Assembly: GCF_013214815.1 (NCBI RefSeq)
Contig: NZ_JABSPU010000004.1
Coordinates: 1 to 64,000, forward strand
Direction of reading: 5' to 3'
Source of the DNA: Gilvibacter sp.
GTDB taxonomy: Bacteria > Bacteroidota > Bacteroidia > Flavobacteriales > Flavobacteriaceae
Length of the DNA stretch: 64,000 nucleotides
Below the pieces are notes generated by a model. It saw nothing but the letters and a program-made list of their open reading frames with translations, did no database searches and was not told where the DNA came from. This document shows, in pieces, positions 50,152-60,087 of this stretch (positions are counted from its first letter, which is position 1; each line of letters begins with the position of its first letter). The position numbers and the translations under genes were made by a program.

Positions 50152-52995
50152 ATGCGACACTACCTTCTCGCGCTGGGAATGCTCAGTTTTAGTTTTCTAA
50201 ACGCGCAAACTCCAGCTACTTCTGCTGCTCAAGTAGAAGCCGGTATCCAAGCCAAAGCTCAACTTACAGAATCATCAATTGTCAAAAATTTACCCTTTAC
50301 CAACATTGGCCCAACGGTCATGAGTGGGCGTGTGGTGGACTTAGCCGTTAACCCAGATGATCCCACGGAATTTTATGTGGGCTATGCTAGTGGAGGCGTT
50401 TGGTACACCAACAACAACGGAATTTCATTTACACCAGTGCTTGACAGCAGCCCTACTCAGAATGTAGGAGATATTGCGGTAGACTGGAAAAACGGTACTC
50501 TTTGGGTAGGAACTGGAGAGGTGAATGCCTCACGCTCTTCTTATGCCGGTATTGGTTTACTCCGATCTGATGATATGGGAGAAACTTGGACTAATGTAGG
50601 TTTGAAAGATTCGCACCACATCAGTAGAATCTTGATCAATCCGAACAATCCAGATGAGGTTGTGGTTGGCGTAGCAGGTCACTTGTATTCTACAAACGCG
50701 GAGCGCGGTGTTTTCAAAACCATGAACGGTGGGAAAACATGGAACAAGGTGCTTTTTGTCAATGACCAGACGGGTATTATTGACGTAGCAGTTGATCCAA
50801 ACAACTTCAACAATATGTATGCTTCTTCTTGGGACAAGGACCGTAAGGCTTGGAATTTTAGAGGTAGCGGATCAGGAAGTGCGATTTACAAATCTACAGA
50901 TGCAGGGAATACCTGGACCAAAGTAAGTGTGCCCAACAGTGGTTTCCCAACCGGAGAAGGTGTGGGTAGAATCGGTTTGTCTGTGGTGGATGGAAACACG
51001 GTTTACGCCATTCACGATAACCAAGGGCGCAGACCAGATACTGGAGGTAGACGTCCACGTGCAGGTTTGACCAAAAATGACTTTAAGAGCATGCAAAAAA
51101 CGGCCTTCTTACAACTAGACGATAGCAAGCTCAACGGTTTCTTAAGAGAGAATCGCTTCCCGCAACAATATCAAGCGAGCAATGTAAAGCAAATGGTTCG
51201 TGCTGGAAGTTTAGAGCCTCAAGACCTCGCTTTGTATTTAGAAGATGCCAACAGTCTTTTATTTGACACGCCAGTAATTGGTGCTGAGGTGTATAAAAGT
51301 ACCAACGGCGGAAAGACTTGGAAGAAGACGCATGATGGGTATTTAGAGGACTTGTATTATTCCTACGGTTATTACTTCGGAATGATTCATGCAGATCCGA
51401 GCAATTCAGATAATATCTACATCTACGGCGTGCCGATCCTAAATTCTAAGGACGGTGGAAAGACTTTTAAATCTATCGTGGGAGACAATGTGCACTCAGA
51501 TCACCACGCACTTTGGATCAATCCAAATATGCCAGGACACTTGATCAACGGTAACGATGGAGGGGTGAACATCACTTACGACGACGGTAAAACTTGGATG
51601 AAGAACAACACGCCTTCTGTAGGTCAGTTCTATGCCATTCAAGTGGATAATGAAACACCCTACAATGTCTACGGAGGTCTGCAGGACAACGGAGTTTGGA
51701 AAGGATCCAGCAACAATACCGAATCCACGCGTTGGCATTCTAGCGGAGATTACGGCTATGAGATGATCATGGGCGGTGACGGGATGCAGATCCAGGTAGA
51801 CAATCGCAATACGGATATAGTTTACACTGGATTCCAGTTTGGTAACTATTTTAGACTCAACCTCGAGACGGGAGATCAAAAGCGTCTCTCTGTAAGACAT
51901 AAATTGGGCGAGCGTCCGTATCGATTCAACTGGCAAACGCCAATTTTACTTTCTCCGCACAATCAAGATATTTTGTATTTAGGTGGAAACAAACTGATGC
52001 GTTCCATGAATCAAGGCGACGATTTTGAGGCCATTTCTGGTGACTTGACCACTGGTGGAAAGAAAGGAAATGTCGCTTACGGAACCTTGACCACAATTAG
52101 CGAGTCTACCTTCCAATTTGGGATGATCTATACCGGCAGTGATGATGGGCTGATCCATTTGACGCGCGACGGTGGTGCTTCTTGGTCAAATATTTCTTCT
52201 GGTTTGCCGAACGATCTTTGGGTTTCTCGTGTAGAGGCGTCCAAGCATAAAAAGGCCCGCGTTTACGCTTCATTGAACGGATACCGTTGGGACGATTTTA
52301 CCGCTTATGTGTATATGAGTGATGATTTTGGGGCAACTTGGAAGAACATTAGCAGCAATTTACCTGCATCTGCGGTAAACGTGATCAAAGAAGACCCTAC
52401 AAACATGAACGTATTGTACGTAGGTACAGACAACGGAGCTTATGTTTCTATGGATCGCGGAGAAAGCTGGCATCCGTTTAGCGAGGGCTTGCCAAACGTA
52501 GCGGTACATGATCTGATCATTCATCCAGAGGCTTCCGAACTTATCCTGGGAACACACGGCCGTTCCATTTACAAGGCAGACATCTCAATGCTTCAAGCGA
52601 TGAATGCCGATGTGATGAATAGTGTTGTTGTAAAGGCGATGGAGCCAGTGAATCATTCCAGAAGATGGGGTGCTTCCTTTGGACAATGGTATGACGCCTT
52701 TGAGCCAAAGGTGTCATTAGAGTTCTACAGCCCGGCTTCTGGCAAGGCTACGGTAACTATTACCAACGCCAGTGGTGTCGAGGTTCAAAGCATGCAACTC
52801 GATGCCGACAAAGGCTTCAATGCGGTGGCTTATGATCTGGCAATGAGCAGCAAAGCGCAAAAGGCAATGAGCAAAGACAAATCCGCAGGAATCTATCCAG
52901 GACAAAACGGAAAATACTATCTACCAAAAGGCGATTACAAAGTGACTGTAGCTGTCGGGGGAAGCTCCGCCAGTTCAGGCTTAAGCATCAAATAG
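50152..52995 (+). CDS. Large secreted BNR/VPS10-like double-propeller protein (glycosyl-hydrolase-like)
   Basis: 947 aa. Signal peptide MRHYLLALGMLSFSFLNAQ, then many sialidase-type BNR/Asp-box repeats (S.D.G.TW: RSDDMGETWTNV, KTMNGGKTWNKV, KSTDAGNTWTKV, KSTNGGKTWKKT, NSKDGGKTFKSI, TYDDGKTWMKN, TRDGGASWSNI, MSDDFGATWKNI, SMDRGESWHPF). This is the sortilin-like ten-blade or double-propeller architecture seen in bacterial xyloglucanase-like proteins. A charged helical insert (residues about 290-375, GGRRPRAGLTKNDFKSMQK...) interrupts the repeats. The C-terminus (about 850-947) is a beta-sandwich of the FlgD-like type (KATVTITNASGVEVQSMQL). Catalytic acids typical of GH74 are not evident, so it may bind, not cut. 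No T9SS domain. Confidence 0.87.
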   Translation: MRHYLLALGMLSFSFLNAQTPATSAAQVEAGIQAKAQLTESSIVKNLPFTNIGPTVMSGRVVDLAVNPDDPTEFYVGYASGGVWYTNNNGISFTPVLDSSPTQNVGDIAVDWKNGTLWVGTGEVNASRSSYAGIGLLRSDDMGETWTNVGLKDSHHISRILINPNNPDEVVVGVAGHLYSTNAERGVFKTMNGGKTWNKVLFVNDQTGIIDVAVDPNNFNNMYASSWDKDRKAWNFRGSGSGSAIYKSTDAGNTWTKVSVPNSGFPTGEGVGRIGLSVVDGNTVYAIHDNQGRRPDTGGRRPRAGLTKNDFKSMQKTAFLQLDDSKLNGFLRENRFPQQYQASNVKQMVRAGSLEPQDLALYLEDANSLLFDTPVIGAEVYKSTNGGKTWKKTHDGYLEDLYYSYGYYFGMIHADPSNSDNIYIYGVPILNSKDGGKTFKSIVGDNVHSDHHALWINPNMPGHLINGNDGGVNITYDDGKTWMKNNTPSVGQFYAIQVDNETPYNVYGGLQDNGVWKGSSNNTESTRWHSSGDYGYEMIMGGDGMQIQVDNRNTDIVYTGFQFGNYFRLNLETGDQKRLSVRHKLGERPYRFNWQTPILLSPHNQDILYLGGNKLMRSMNQGDDFEAISGDLTTGGKKGNVAYGTLTTISESTFQFGMIYTGSDDGLIHLTRDGGASWSNISSGLPNDLWVSRVEASKHKKARVYASLNGYRWDDFTAYVYMSDDFGATWKNISSNLPASAVNVIKEDPTNMNVLYVGTDNGAYVSMDRGESWHPFSEGLPNVAVHDLIIHPEASELILGTHGRSIYKADISMLQAMNADVMNSVVVKAMEPVNHSRRWGASFGQWYDAFEPKVSLEFYSPASGKATVTITNASGVEVQSMQLDADKGFNAVAYDLAMSSKAQKAMSKDKSAGIYPGQNGKYYLPKGDYKVTVAVGGSSASSGLSIK

Positions 52996-53022
52996 ATAGC
53001 GTATTTATAATAAATCTAAATA

Positions 53023-53064
53023 ACAAGGGAATCAAACTTTAATTCTTGGGTTTGATTCCCTTGT
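53023..53064 (+). promoter_or_regulatory. Perfect 14 bp inverted repeat overlapping the sdh promoter
   Basis: ACAAGGGAATCAAA...TTTGATTCCCTTGT, 14 nt loop. It begins 27 bp after the BNR stop and ends 4 nt before the sdh -7 box (TAAATTTG, 53069-53076). It can act as a stem-loop for the upstream transcript or as a two-half-site operator for sdhCAB. Confidence 0.55.
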
Positions 53065-53076
53065 GTCGTAAATTTG
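53045..53076 (+). promoter_or_regulatory. Putative sdhCAB promoter (CTTG-N20-TAAATTTG)
   Basis: TAAATTTG is an exact -7 match; CTTG 20 bp upstream is a fair -33. The leader to the sdhC ATG at 53103 is about 20 nt. The -33 box and spacer lie inside the inverted repeat. Confidence 0.6.
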
Positions 53077-53102
53077 TACCACTAAAAAGTAATCGCAATC
53101 CT

Positions 53103-53768
53103 ATGGGAATTTTATCCTCTTCAATTGCCCGTAAAGTCGCTATGGCGCTTTCGGGATTGTTTCTTGTAGTTTTCTTGACCCAACACTGTGTGATCAATTT
53201 GACCTCAGTACTCGATCCAGATACCTTTAACAGCTGGTCTCATTTTATGGGAACCAACGGTTTGGTGCAATTTGCTTTGCAGCCTGTTTTGATCTTTGGG
53301 GTGGTTTTTCACTTTGTGATGGGATTTGCTCTCGAGCTGAAAAACAGAAGTGCAAGAGCGCATAAATACGCCATGTATAAAGGCAGTGCCAATGCCTCAT
53401 GGGCGTCTAGAAATATGATCATTTCTGGAATTGTAGTTTTGGCTTTCTTAGGACTTCACTTTTACGATTTCTGGGTTCCAGAAATTGTACACAAGTATAT
53501 CGAAACACATCCGGAGGATCCAACACGTTATTACGCAGAAACAGTTCACAAGTTTGAAAGTCCAGTTCGTGTAGGGCTGTATGTGCTGGCTTTTGCTTTG
53601 TTAGCCGTACACCTTTGGCACGGATTTTCTTCCAGTTTCCAATCAGTTGGATTCAACAACAAATACTCCAAAGCGCTTAAAGGCTTTACCAAAGCTTTCG
53701 CTGTTGTGATCCCATTGTTGTTTGCTGTGATTGCGCTTTACCACCACTTTAATCAAATTCCACATTAA
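53103..53768 (+). CDS. sdhC: Succinate dehydrogenase cytochrome b subunit
   Basis: 221 aa from the ATG at 53103 ([18 protein letters not shown]); the track start includes promoter sequence. Five-helix single-subunit anchor of the b558 type used by Bacteroidota, binding two haems b and menaquinone. Likely haem histidines: [26 protein letters not shown] and VHLWHGFSS. It anchors SdhA and SdhB to the inner membrane in complex II of the TCA cycle and respiratory chain. First gene of sdhCAB. Confidence 0.94.
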   Translation: MGILSSSIARKVAMALSGLFLVVFLTQHCVINLTSVLDPDTFNSWSHFMGTNGLVQFALQPVLIFGVVFHFVMGFALELKNRSARAHKYAMYKGSANASWASRNMIISGIVVLAFLGLHFYDFWVPEIVHKYIETHPEDPTRYYAETVHKFESPVRVGLYVLAFALLAVHLWHGFSSSFQSVGFNNKYSKALKGFTKAFAVVIPLLFAVIALYHHFNQIPH

Positions 53769-53779
53769 TACTATCGCAT

Positions 53780-55783
53780 ATGTCAGTTCTAAATTCAAAT
53801 GCACCTGCAGGACCACTAGCCGATAAGTGGACGAAACATAAAAACGACATTGACCTGGTAAATCCAGCCAACAAGCGCAATATTGACGTAATTGTTGTGG
53901 GTACTGGTTTGGCCGGTGGATCTGCCGCCGCGACCTTGGCAGAGCTCGGTTACAATGTAAAGACCTTCTGCTATCAAGATTCACCAAGACGTGCGCACTC
54001 TATTGCTGCGCAAGGGGGAATCAATGCAGCAAAGAATTATCAAGGTGATGGGGATTCCACCTACCGCCTTTTTTACGATACCATCAAAGGAGGAGATTAC
54101 CGCTCTCGAGAAGCTAACGTTTACCGTTTGGCTGAGGTTTCCAGTAACATCATTGACCAATGTGTTGCCCAAGGAGTTCCTTTTGCTCGTGAATACGGAG
54201 GTCTTCTAGACAACCGCTCTTTTGGAGGGGTATTGGTATCGAGGACCTTTTACGCAAAAGGACAAACCGGACAGCAGTTGTTGCTTGGAGCCTATTCAGC
54301 GATGAACCGTCAAATTAATCGCGGAAAGATCAAGGCGTTTAACCGTCACGAGATGCTAGACCTAGTTATCGTTGGCGGAAAGGCGCGTGGTATCATTGCT
54401 AGAAACTTAGTAACTGGTGAATTAGAGCGTCACTCTGCGCACGCTGTTGTGATCGCCACAGGAGGATACGGAAACGTATTCTACTTATCCACCAACGCAA
54501 TGGGAAGTAACGTGACTGCTTCTTGGAAGATCCACAGACGCGGAGCTTATTTTGCAAATCCATGCTTTACGCAGATTCACCCAACCTGTATTCCAGTGTC
54601 TGGAGACCATCAGTCTAAATTGACTTTGATGTCTGAGTCTTTGAGAAACGATGGACGTATTTGGGTGCCTGCTAAAAAAGAAGACGCTGAGGCTATCCGC
54701 GCAGGAAAGCTCAAGCCAACAGAATTAAAAGAAGAAGATCGCGATTACTACCTAGAACGCAGATATCCTTCATTCGGTAACCTAGTACCTCGTGACGTTG
54801 CTTCGCGTGCAGCTAAGGAGCGTTGTGATGCTGGATTCGGAGTGAACAAAACAGGAGAGGCTGTTTATTTGGACTTTGCCGCCGCTATTGAGCGTTATGG
54901 AAAAGAGCAAGCAGCTATCCAAGGAAATCACAATCCGACCAAAGAAGAATGGCTGGCTCTTGGAGAAAAGGTGATTGAAACTAAATACGGAAACCTCTTC
55001 CAGATGTATGAAAAGATCGTGGATGAGAACCCATATAAAACCCCAATGATGATCTATCCTGCGGTACACTATACCATGGGTGGAATTTGGGTTGACTATA
55101 ACTTGCAAACCACAATTCCTGGTTGTTATGCCGCTGGAGAAGCTAACTTCTCAGATCACGGTGCCAACCGTTTAGGAGCTTCTGCTTTGATGCAAGGTTT
55201 GGCAGACGGTTACTTTGTGTTGCCGTATACTATTGGAGATTATCTGGCTGATGATATCCGTACAGGACCGATCAGTACAGAGACTCCTGAGTTTGAAGAA
55301 GCGGAGAACAACGTGAGAACAACCCTAGAGAAGTTGGTCAATAACAACGGAACCAAATCTGTGGATTATTTCCACAAACGTCTTGGGAAGATCATGTGGA
55401 ACGAGGTAGGAATGTCTCGAAACGCTGAAGGACTTAAAAAGGCCATGGCCGATATCAAAGCCCTACGCGAAGAGTTCTGGAAGGAAGTTCGTGTACCGGG
55501 AGAGATGGACAGTATGAATCCGGAGTTAGAAAAAGCCATGCGTGTTGCAGACTTTTTAGAGCTCGGAGAGTTGTTCGCAAAAGACGCTTTAGATCGTAAC
55601 GAATCTTGTGGAGGTCACTTTAGAGAGGAATATCAAACTGAAGAAGGTGAAGCACTCAGAGACGATGAAAATTATATGTACGTAGCAGCTTGGGAGTATA
55701 AAGGCGAACCTGCAGACGCAGTGCTGCACAAAGAGTCGCTTGACTACGATAATATAGAAGTAAAAACCAGAAGTTATAAATAA
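53780..55783 (+). CDS. sdhA: Succinate dehydrogenase/fumarate reductase flavoprotein
   Basis: 667 aa catalytic subunit that oxidises succinate to fumarate. FAD-binding Rossmann motif [20 protein letters not shown], the covalent-FAD histidine in [13 protein letters not shown], substrate-site segments ([26 protein letters not shown]) and [21 protein letters not shown]. It is 11 bp after sdhC and 6 bp before sdhB. Codon use is of the highly expressed type. Length is typical for the Bacteroidota b558 enzyme. Confidence 0.97.
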   Translation: MSVLNSNAPAGPLADKWTKHKNDIDLVNPANKRNIDVIVVGTGLAGGSAAATLAELGYNVKTFCYQDSPRRAHSIAAQGGINAAKNYQGDGDSTYRLFYDTIKGGDYRSREANVYRLAEVSSNIIDQCVAQGVPFAREYGGLLDNRSFGGVLVSRTFYAKGQTGQQLLLGAYSAMNRQINRGKIKAFNRHEMLDLVIVGGKARGIIARNLVTGELERHSAHAVVIATGGYGNVFYLSTNAMGSNVTASWKIHRRGAYFANPCFTQIHPTCIPVSGDHQSKLTLMSESLRNDGRIWVPAKKEDAEAIRAGKLKPTELKEEDRDYYLERRYPSFGNLVPRDVASRAAKERCDAGFGVNKTGEAVYLDFAAAIERYGKEQAAIQGNHNPTKEEWLALGEKVIETKYGNLFQMYEKIVDENPYKTPMMIYPAVHYTMGGIWVDYNLQTTIPGCYAAGEANFSDHGANRLGASALMQGLADGYFVLPYTIGDYLADDIRTGPISTETPEFEEAENNVRTTLEKLVNNNGTKSVDYFHKRLGKIMWNEVGMSRNAEGLKKAMADIKALREEFWKEVRVPGEMDSMNPELEKAMRVADFLELGELFAKDALDRNESCGGHFREEYQTEEGEALRDDENYMYVAAWEYKGEPADAVLHKESLDYDNIEVKTRSYK

Positions 55784-55789
55784 ACCGTT

Positions 55790-56536
55790 ATGAACTTAAC
55801 ACTTAAAATCTGGAGACAAAAAGATGCCCAGTCCAAGGGTTCTATGCAAACCTATTCCATTTCTGGAGTTGAAGGCGATATGTCTTTCTTGGAAATGCTG
55901 GACGTACTCAATACAGAACTTATAGATAAAGGTGAAGAGCCAGTAGTATTTGATCACGACTGTCGTGAAGGTATCTGTGGATCTTGTTCACTGATGATCA
56001 ACGGGGAGCCACATGGGCCGGACCGATTGGTGACTACTTGCCAGTTGCACATGCGCAAATTCAACGACGGTGATACTATTGTTATTGAACCGTTCCGCGC
56101 AAAAGCATTCCCGGTGATCAAAGACCTTATGGTAGATCGCTCTGCTTTTGATCGCATTCAGCACGCTGGAGGATATATTTCTGTAAACACTTCAGGAAAC
56201 ACTATTGACGCTAACGCTATTCCAGTTGAGAAGGTCGATGCGGATGCTTCCTTTATGGCAGCTGCTTGTATTGGTTGCGGAGCATGTGTTGCGGCATGTA
56301 AGAACGCCAGTGCCATGCTATTTACTTCTGCCAAGGTGAGTCAGTTTGCTCTTCTGCCTCAAGGAAAAGTAGAGGCTACACGTCGTGTTTTGAACATGGT
56401 GGAGCAAATGGATAAAGAAGGTTTTGGTAACTGTACCAATACCGGAGCATGCGAGGTGGAATGTCCTAAAGGAATTTCTCTAGAGAACATTGCCCGTATG
56501 AATCGCGAATACCTTGCTGCCAGCGTTAAAGGATAA
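55790..56536 (+). CDS. sdhB: Succinate dehydrogenase iron-sulfur subunit
   Basis: 248 aa electron-transfer subunit. [2Fe-2S] ligands in [15 protein letters not shown] with a fourth cysteine at TTCQLHMR, then two C-terminal cluster motifs [13 protein letters not shown] and [15 protein letters not shown]. The product is complete. It ends 2 bp before the convergent histidine kinase, with no visible terminator between them. Confidence 0.97.
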   Translation: MNLTLKIWRQKDAQSKGSMQTYSISGVEGDMSFLEMLDVLNTELIDKGEEPVVFDHDCREGICGSCSLMINGEPHGPDRLVTTCQLHMRKFNDGDTIVIEPFRAKAFPVIKDLMVDRSAFDRIQHAGGYISVNTSGNTIDANAIPVEKVDADASFMAAACIGCGACVAACKNASAMLFTSAKVSQFALLPQGKVEATRRVLNMVEQMDKEGFGNCTNTGACEVECPKGISLENIARMNREYLAASVKG

Positions 56537-56538
56537 AT

Positions 56539-58803
56539 TTACATGGCGCGTAAATGCTGGTTGTCTGAACCGGTATTTTGAATGCGCTGTAAAAAGATAT
56601 TTTTGAGGATGGTCTGTTTGAACTTGGTGATGTCATAAGGCTTCACGATGATATCATTCATACCAGCCTCAAAGATTGTAAATCGCACCTCTTCAATTTC
56701 CACAGCAGTCAAGGCCAAAATAGGAATGTTCTTATTGAACAAACGAATCTCCTTAGTAGCCTGAATCCCATCTTTTACCGGCATATTGATGTCCATCAGG
56801 ATCAAGTCAAAAGAATGCGTTTTTGCCAGGTCAACAGCTTGTTGTCCGTTTTCTGCAATCACGCAATTAACCTGATGCTTTTCTAAGATCTTTTGGGTAA
56901 CCTTTTGGTTGATTCGATTGTCTTCTACTACCAATATTGACTTCCCGATAAGGTTTTTGGTATCGATCATGGCTGTGGACTGTTCCTCAGGAGCTTCATT
57001 TACTACCTCAAAACCTAAGGAGAAACTAAAGGTTGATCCTTTGCCGGCTTCACTTTCTAAAGTGATAGTCGCATTGGACTTGTCTAGAAGCTTTTTCACA
57101 ATCGGAAGACCCAATCCGGTTCCCTGATAATTGTAATTGTCTTCTTGTCCAATCTGTAAGAACTCATCAAAAATGTCGGCTTGTTTGTCTTTGGCGATCC
57201 CGAGACCGGTATCAATAACACTAAAGCGTACTTTCACTGCTTCACCAGACAGTGATTCTTTAATGACCTTAACAGTAATGGTTCCGTTCTCTGTGAATTT
57301 ACAGGCGTTACTGATCAAGTTCATCAACACTTGAGCTACTTGCATGGCGTTTCCGCGGACCGTAGTAGGGAGTTCGTGATCTACTTCCAGTCGGAAGGTG
57401 TTATTGTTTTGAATCAACAAATACTCAAACGAGCCCGAAATAGTTGTGATGAGCTCACGAAGTTTAAAGACCGAGTGATCGTCTTCATCTTGACTTTTAG
57501 AGTCGAGTTTATTGATCTGGAGTACATCGTTGATCAGCGCCAATAGATAATCGGCAGAGAATTTAAGCAAGCTTAAATCTTTTTTGTGTTTGCTCAAAGA
57601 TTTGTCTTCCATTAAAAGCGTGCTCAGACCAATCACTCCATAAAGTGGCGTACGCAGTTCATGACTTACTGTTGAGAAGAATTTGGTCTTGGCTTTGCTC
57701 ATGCGCTCGGATTCCTCCTTAGCTTCCTTGTACTCAAGATTCTTGAGTTTTAATTCTTGAACGAGTTTCTTTCTGTTGCGATATGCCATATACAGCAAGA
57801 TCATTGACAATAAGAAGAATACGGAAAGCGTCAGTAGATAATTGTTCCAACGGCTTTTATCTTTCAAGTTCTGGGCTTGCAGATCTTGTTCTTTTTGAGC
57901 CGCGGCCATATCCTTTTTATATTCATCTACCTGGAATTTTGCCGCCATCATTTCAGTCTCCGTAGAGGCGATATCATCTAAATTTTGTTTCAGGTAATTG
58001 GTGTACTGCTCTTGCATTTCAAAAGCTTCTTTGTACTTCTCTTGAGCAAAGAGGCTTTCGCTATATCCAAAGTAAGCAGATTCTAATTCTATAGGAAGAT
58101 CGGCAGCCGTGGATTCTTCTATAACCTTTTTAAAATAAATATCAGCGCTTTCGTAATCTTCTTTGACCAAATAATAGCTTGCTGTTAATCCGTCGAGCCC
58201 AATACCGAAAGATTCATGATCGTGATGCTTATGTAGTGCTTTTGATTTAACAATGTGCAAATAGGCTGTTTGGTATTTTTTAAGATCCATCGCAGTTAAG
58301 GCAGCATTGTAATGTGCTTTAGCCAAACGCAACGAATCTTTGATAAGCGTAAAACCATCTATGGCTTTTTTGTGAAAGTCCATAGCCAATTTGTAGTTGA
58401 CATTTACAGTGGAATACATATTGGCCAAATCCATATACGAAAGGGCAACAGCCGTATCGTTCTTGGCCTCCATGGCATATTTTTGAGACTTGAGAAAGCT
58501 TTCTTTGGCGTTGACAGTATCGGTAATCACCAGATAATCATAGGCGAGATTGCGATAAGCCAGATGTAAAAGCTCTGGTTTTTTCAAGTAGTTCGCAGCT
58601 GCCAATAAGGATATATTGAGCTTTAAAGACTCCTTGTATTGTCCGTTAAAATAATAGAGATCAGAAGTATCAATCAACGCGCGAAACTCCCTTTCTGAAA
58701 GGTGTTTCTTTCCATCTGTCAAATTCTGAGCAGTAGCCTGAGTGAGGCAAAAAAGCAGAACAAAAGACGCGAAGTAGCGTAATACGGGGTACCACTTAAG
58801 CAT
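56539..58803 (-). CDS. TPR-containing hybrid sensor histidine kinase/response regulator
   Basis: 754 aa. Signal/TM start (FASFVLLFCLTQATAQ), periplasmic TPR-type helices (about 30-300; YYFNGQYKESLKLNISLLAA, KAHYNAALTAMDLKKYQTAY), a TM helix (about 320-340), a short coiled-coil, then HisKA with SHELRTPLYGVIGLS (phospho-His at about 382), HATPase motifs (NLISNACKFTENG, DTGLGIAKD, GTGLGLPIVKKLL) and a C-terminal receiver (ILVVEDNRINQKV, LILMDINMPVKDG with the phospho-Asp, LALTA, VKPYD). No DNA-binding output domain, so the signal must pass to an unlinked partner or Hpt protein. The stimulus is unknown; TPRs suggest an envelope protein or peptide. Convergent with sdhB, divergent from the aminotransferase. 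Confidence 0.93.
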   Translation of the reverse strand: MLKWYPVLRYFASFVLLFCLTQATAQNLTDGKKHLSEREFRALIDTSDLYYFNGQYKESLKLNISLLAAANYLKKPELLHLAYRNLAYDYLVITDTVNAKESFLKSQKYAMEAKNDTAVALSYMDLANMYSTVNVNYKLAMDFHKKAIDGFTLIKDSLRLAKAHYNAALTAMDLKKYQTAYLHIVKSKALHKHHDHESFGIGLDGLTASYYLVKEDYESADIYFKKVIEESTAADLPIELESAYFGYSESLFAQEKYKEAFEMQEQYTNYLKQNLDDIASTETEMMAAKFQVDEYKKDMAAAQKEQDLQAQNLKDKSRWNNYLLTLSVFFLLSMILLYMAYRNRKKLVQELKLKNLEYKEAKEESERMSKAKTKFFSTVSHELRTPLYGVIGLSTLLMEDKSLSKHKKDLSLLKFSADYLLALINDVLQINKLDSKSQDEDDHSVFKLRELITTISGSFEYLLIQNNNTFRLEVDHELPTTVRGNAMQVAQVLMNLISNACKFTENGTITVKVIKESLSGEAVKVRFSVIDTGLGIAKDKQADIFDEFLQIGQEDNYNYQGTGLGLPIVKKLLDKSNATITLESEAGKGSTFSFSLGFEVVNEAPEEQSTAMIDTKNLIGKSILVVEDNRINQKVTQKILEKHQVNCVIAENGQQAVDLAKTHSFDLILMDINMPVKDGIQATKEIRLFNKNIPILALTAVEIEEVRFTIFEAGMNDIIVKPYDITKFKQTILKNIFLQRIQNTGSDNQHLRAM

Positions 58804-58871
58804 AGGTTTTCGATAAATTTGGGCATATCAAATATAGTAAAAACATTGTAAAAACCTAATAGTCAGCCTTT

Positions 58872-58902
58872 TTTGAGGCCTCTTGGAATTGTTTTATCTT
58901 TA
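58872..58902 (+). promoter_or_regulatory. Promoter TTTG-N19-TATCTTTA of the aminotransferase operon
   Basis: TTTG at 58872-58875, exactly 19 bp spacer, TATCTTTA at 58895-58902 (one mismatch). The ATG at 58908 comes only 5 nt later, so the RNA should start at or next to the start codon. Confidence 0.75.
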
Positions 58903-58907
58903 TATTG

Positions 58908-60059
58908 ATGAATTCCAAACTGCCAAATACCCCCGTCAGCATCTTTAGCGTGATGTCTGCTATGGCTCGAGAAAATAACGCGCTAAACCTGTCACAGGGC
59001 TTTCCAAATTTTGATATCGATCCAGAATTACACGAGTTAGTGAGTAGTGCTATGCGGCGCGGAGACAACCAATACGCCCCAATGCCCGGACTGCTTAGGC
59101 TTCGGGAACAAATTTCAAAAAAGGTATTTAATTCATCAGGTCGCAAGTATGATCCAGAATCAGAGATCACCGTAACTGCTGGGGCAACACAAGCTATTTA
59201 TACGGCAATAACGGCACTGGTTCACCCAGGAGATGAGGTGTTGATCTTTGCGCCGGCTTATGATTGTTATCAGCCGGCCATAGAACTACAAGGGGCAAAG
59301 GCAGTCGCGGTACAGTTACAGGCACCCGAGTATCGGATCAATTGGGAGCTAGTTCATAAGCATATCACTTCCAAAACACGAATGATCGTGGTCAATACGC
59401 CCCACAATCCAAGTGGGACTTTGATGAGCAAATCAGACATGAGGGAATTGGCAAGAATAGCCCTGGCGCATGACCTTTGGGTACTTTCTGATGAGGTTTA
59501 TGAACACATTGTCTTTGATGGGCAAACACATTACAGCGCCGCTGCATTCGAAGGCCTTGCCAGCAGAAGTATTATTACGGCTTCATTTGGAAAAACTTTT
59601 CACACTACGGGCTGGAAAATGGGCTATTGCCTGGCACCCAAAGCACTCATGGAAGAATTTCGAAAAGTGCATCAGTATCTGGTTTTTAGTGTAAATCATC
59701 CCATGCAGCAAGCATTAGCTACTTATCTAGAAGAGCCGTCCCGTTATACCAGCTTGGGAGCATTCTATCAAAAGAAGCGAGACCTTTTCCTTAAAGGCCT
59801 AGAAGGCACAAATTTTAAAGTAATTCCCAGCGGAGGTACTTATTTTCAAATGGTGGATTACAGCGAGGTCTCTAGGCAATACGATGTAGATTTTGCTCGC
59901 TTTTTAACGGAGGAATTCGGCCTTGCCGCGATCCCAACTTCCGTGTTCAACCTGGAAAAGAAAAACGACTTTATGCTGCGCTTTTGCTTTGCCAAAACGG
60001 AGCAAACTTTAGAGCAAGCCGCAGAGATCATTCAAAAAATACAACCCCAGTTGGCCTAG
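58908..60059 (+). CDS. PLP-dependent methionine/glutamine-type aminotransferase (YbdL-like)
   Basis: 383 aa from the ATG at 58908 (MNSKLPNTPVSIFSVMSAMA). Fold-type I class I/II aminotransferase: ALNLSQGFPNFDID, GATQAIYTAITALVHPGDEVL, NTPHNPSGTLMS, LSDEVYEHIVFDG and the PLP lysine in TASFGKTFHTTGWKMGY (about residue 235). Members close to YbdL prefer methionine, 2-oxo-4-methylthiobutanoate and glutamine. The omega-amidase two genes downstream supports glutamine as amino donor: it would destroy the 2-oxoglutaramate formed, making the reaction irreversible. Operon of three genes with an ankyrin protein between. Confidence 0.93.
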   Translation: MNSKLPNTPVSIFSVMSAMARENNALNLSQGFPNFDIDPELHELVSSAMRRGDNQYAPMPGLLRLREQISKKVFNSSGRKYDPESEITVTAGATQAIYTAITALVHPGDEVLIFAPAYDCYQPAIELQGAKAVAVQLQAPEYRINWELVHKHITSKTRMIVVNTPHNPSGTLMSKSDMRELARIALAHDLWVLSDEVYEHIVFDGQTHYSAAAFEGLASRSIITASFGKTFHTTGWKMGYCLAPKALMEEFRKVHQYLVFSVNHPMQQALATYLEEPSRYTSLGAFYQKKRDLFLKGLEGTNFKVIPSGGTYFQMVDYSEVSRQYDVDFARFLTEEFGLAAIPTSVFNLEKKNDFMLRFCFAKTEQTLEQAAEIIQKIQPQLA

Positions 60060-60087
60060 CGTTAACTCAATAAAGAATTAAGACCAC

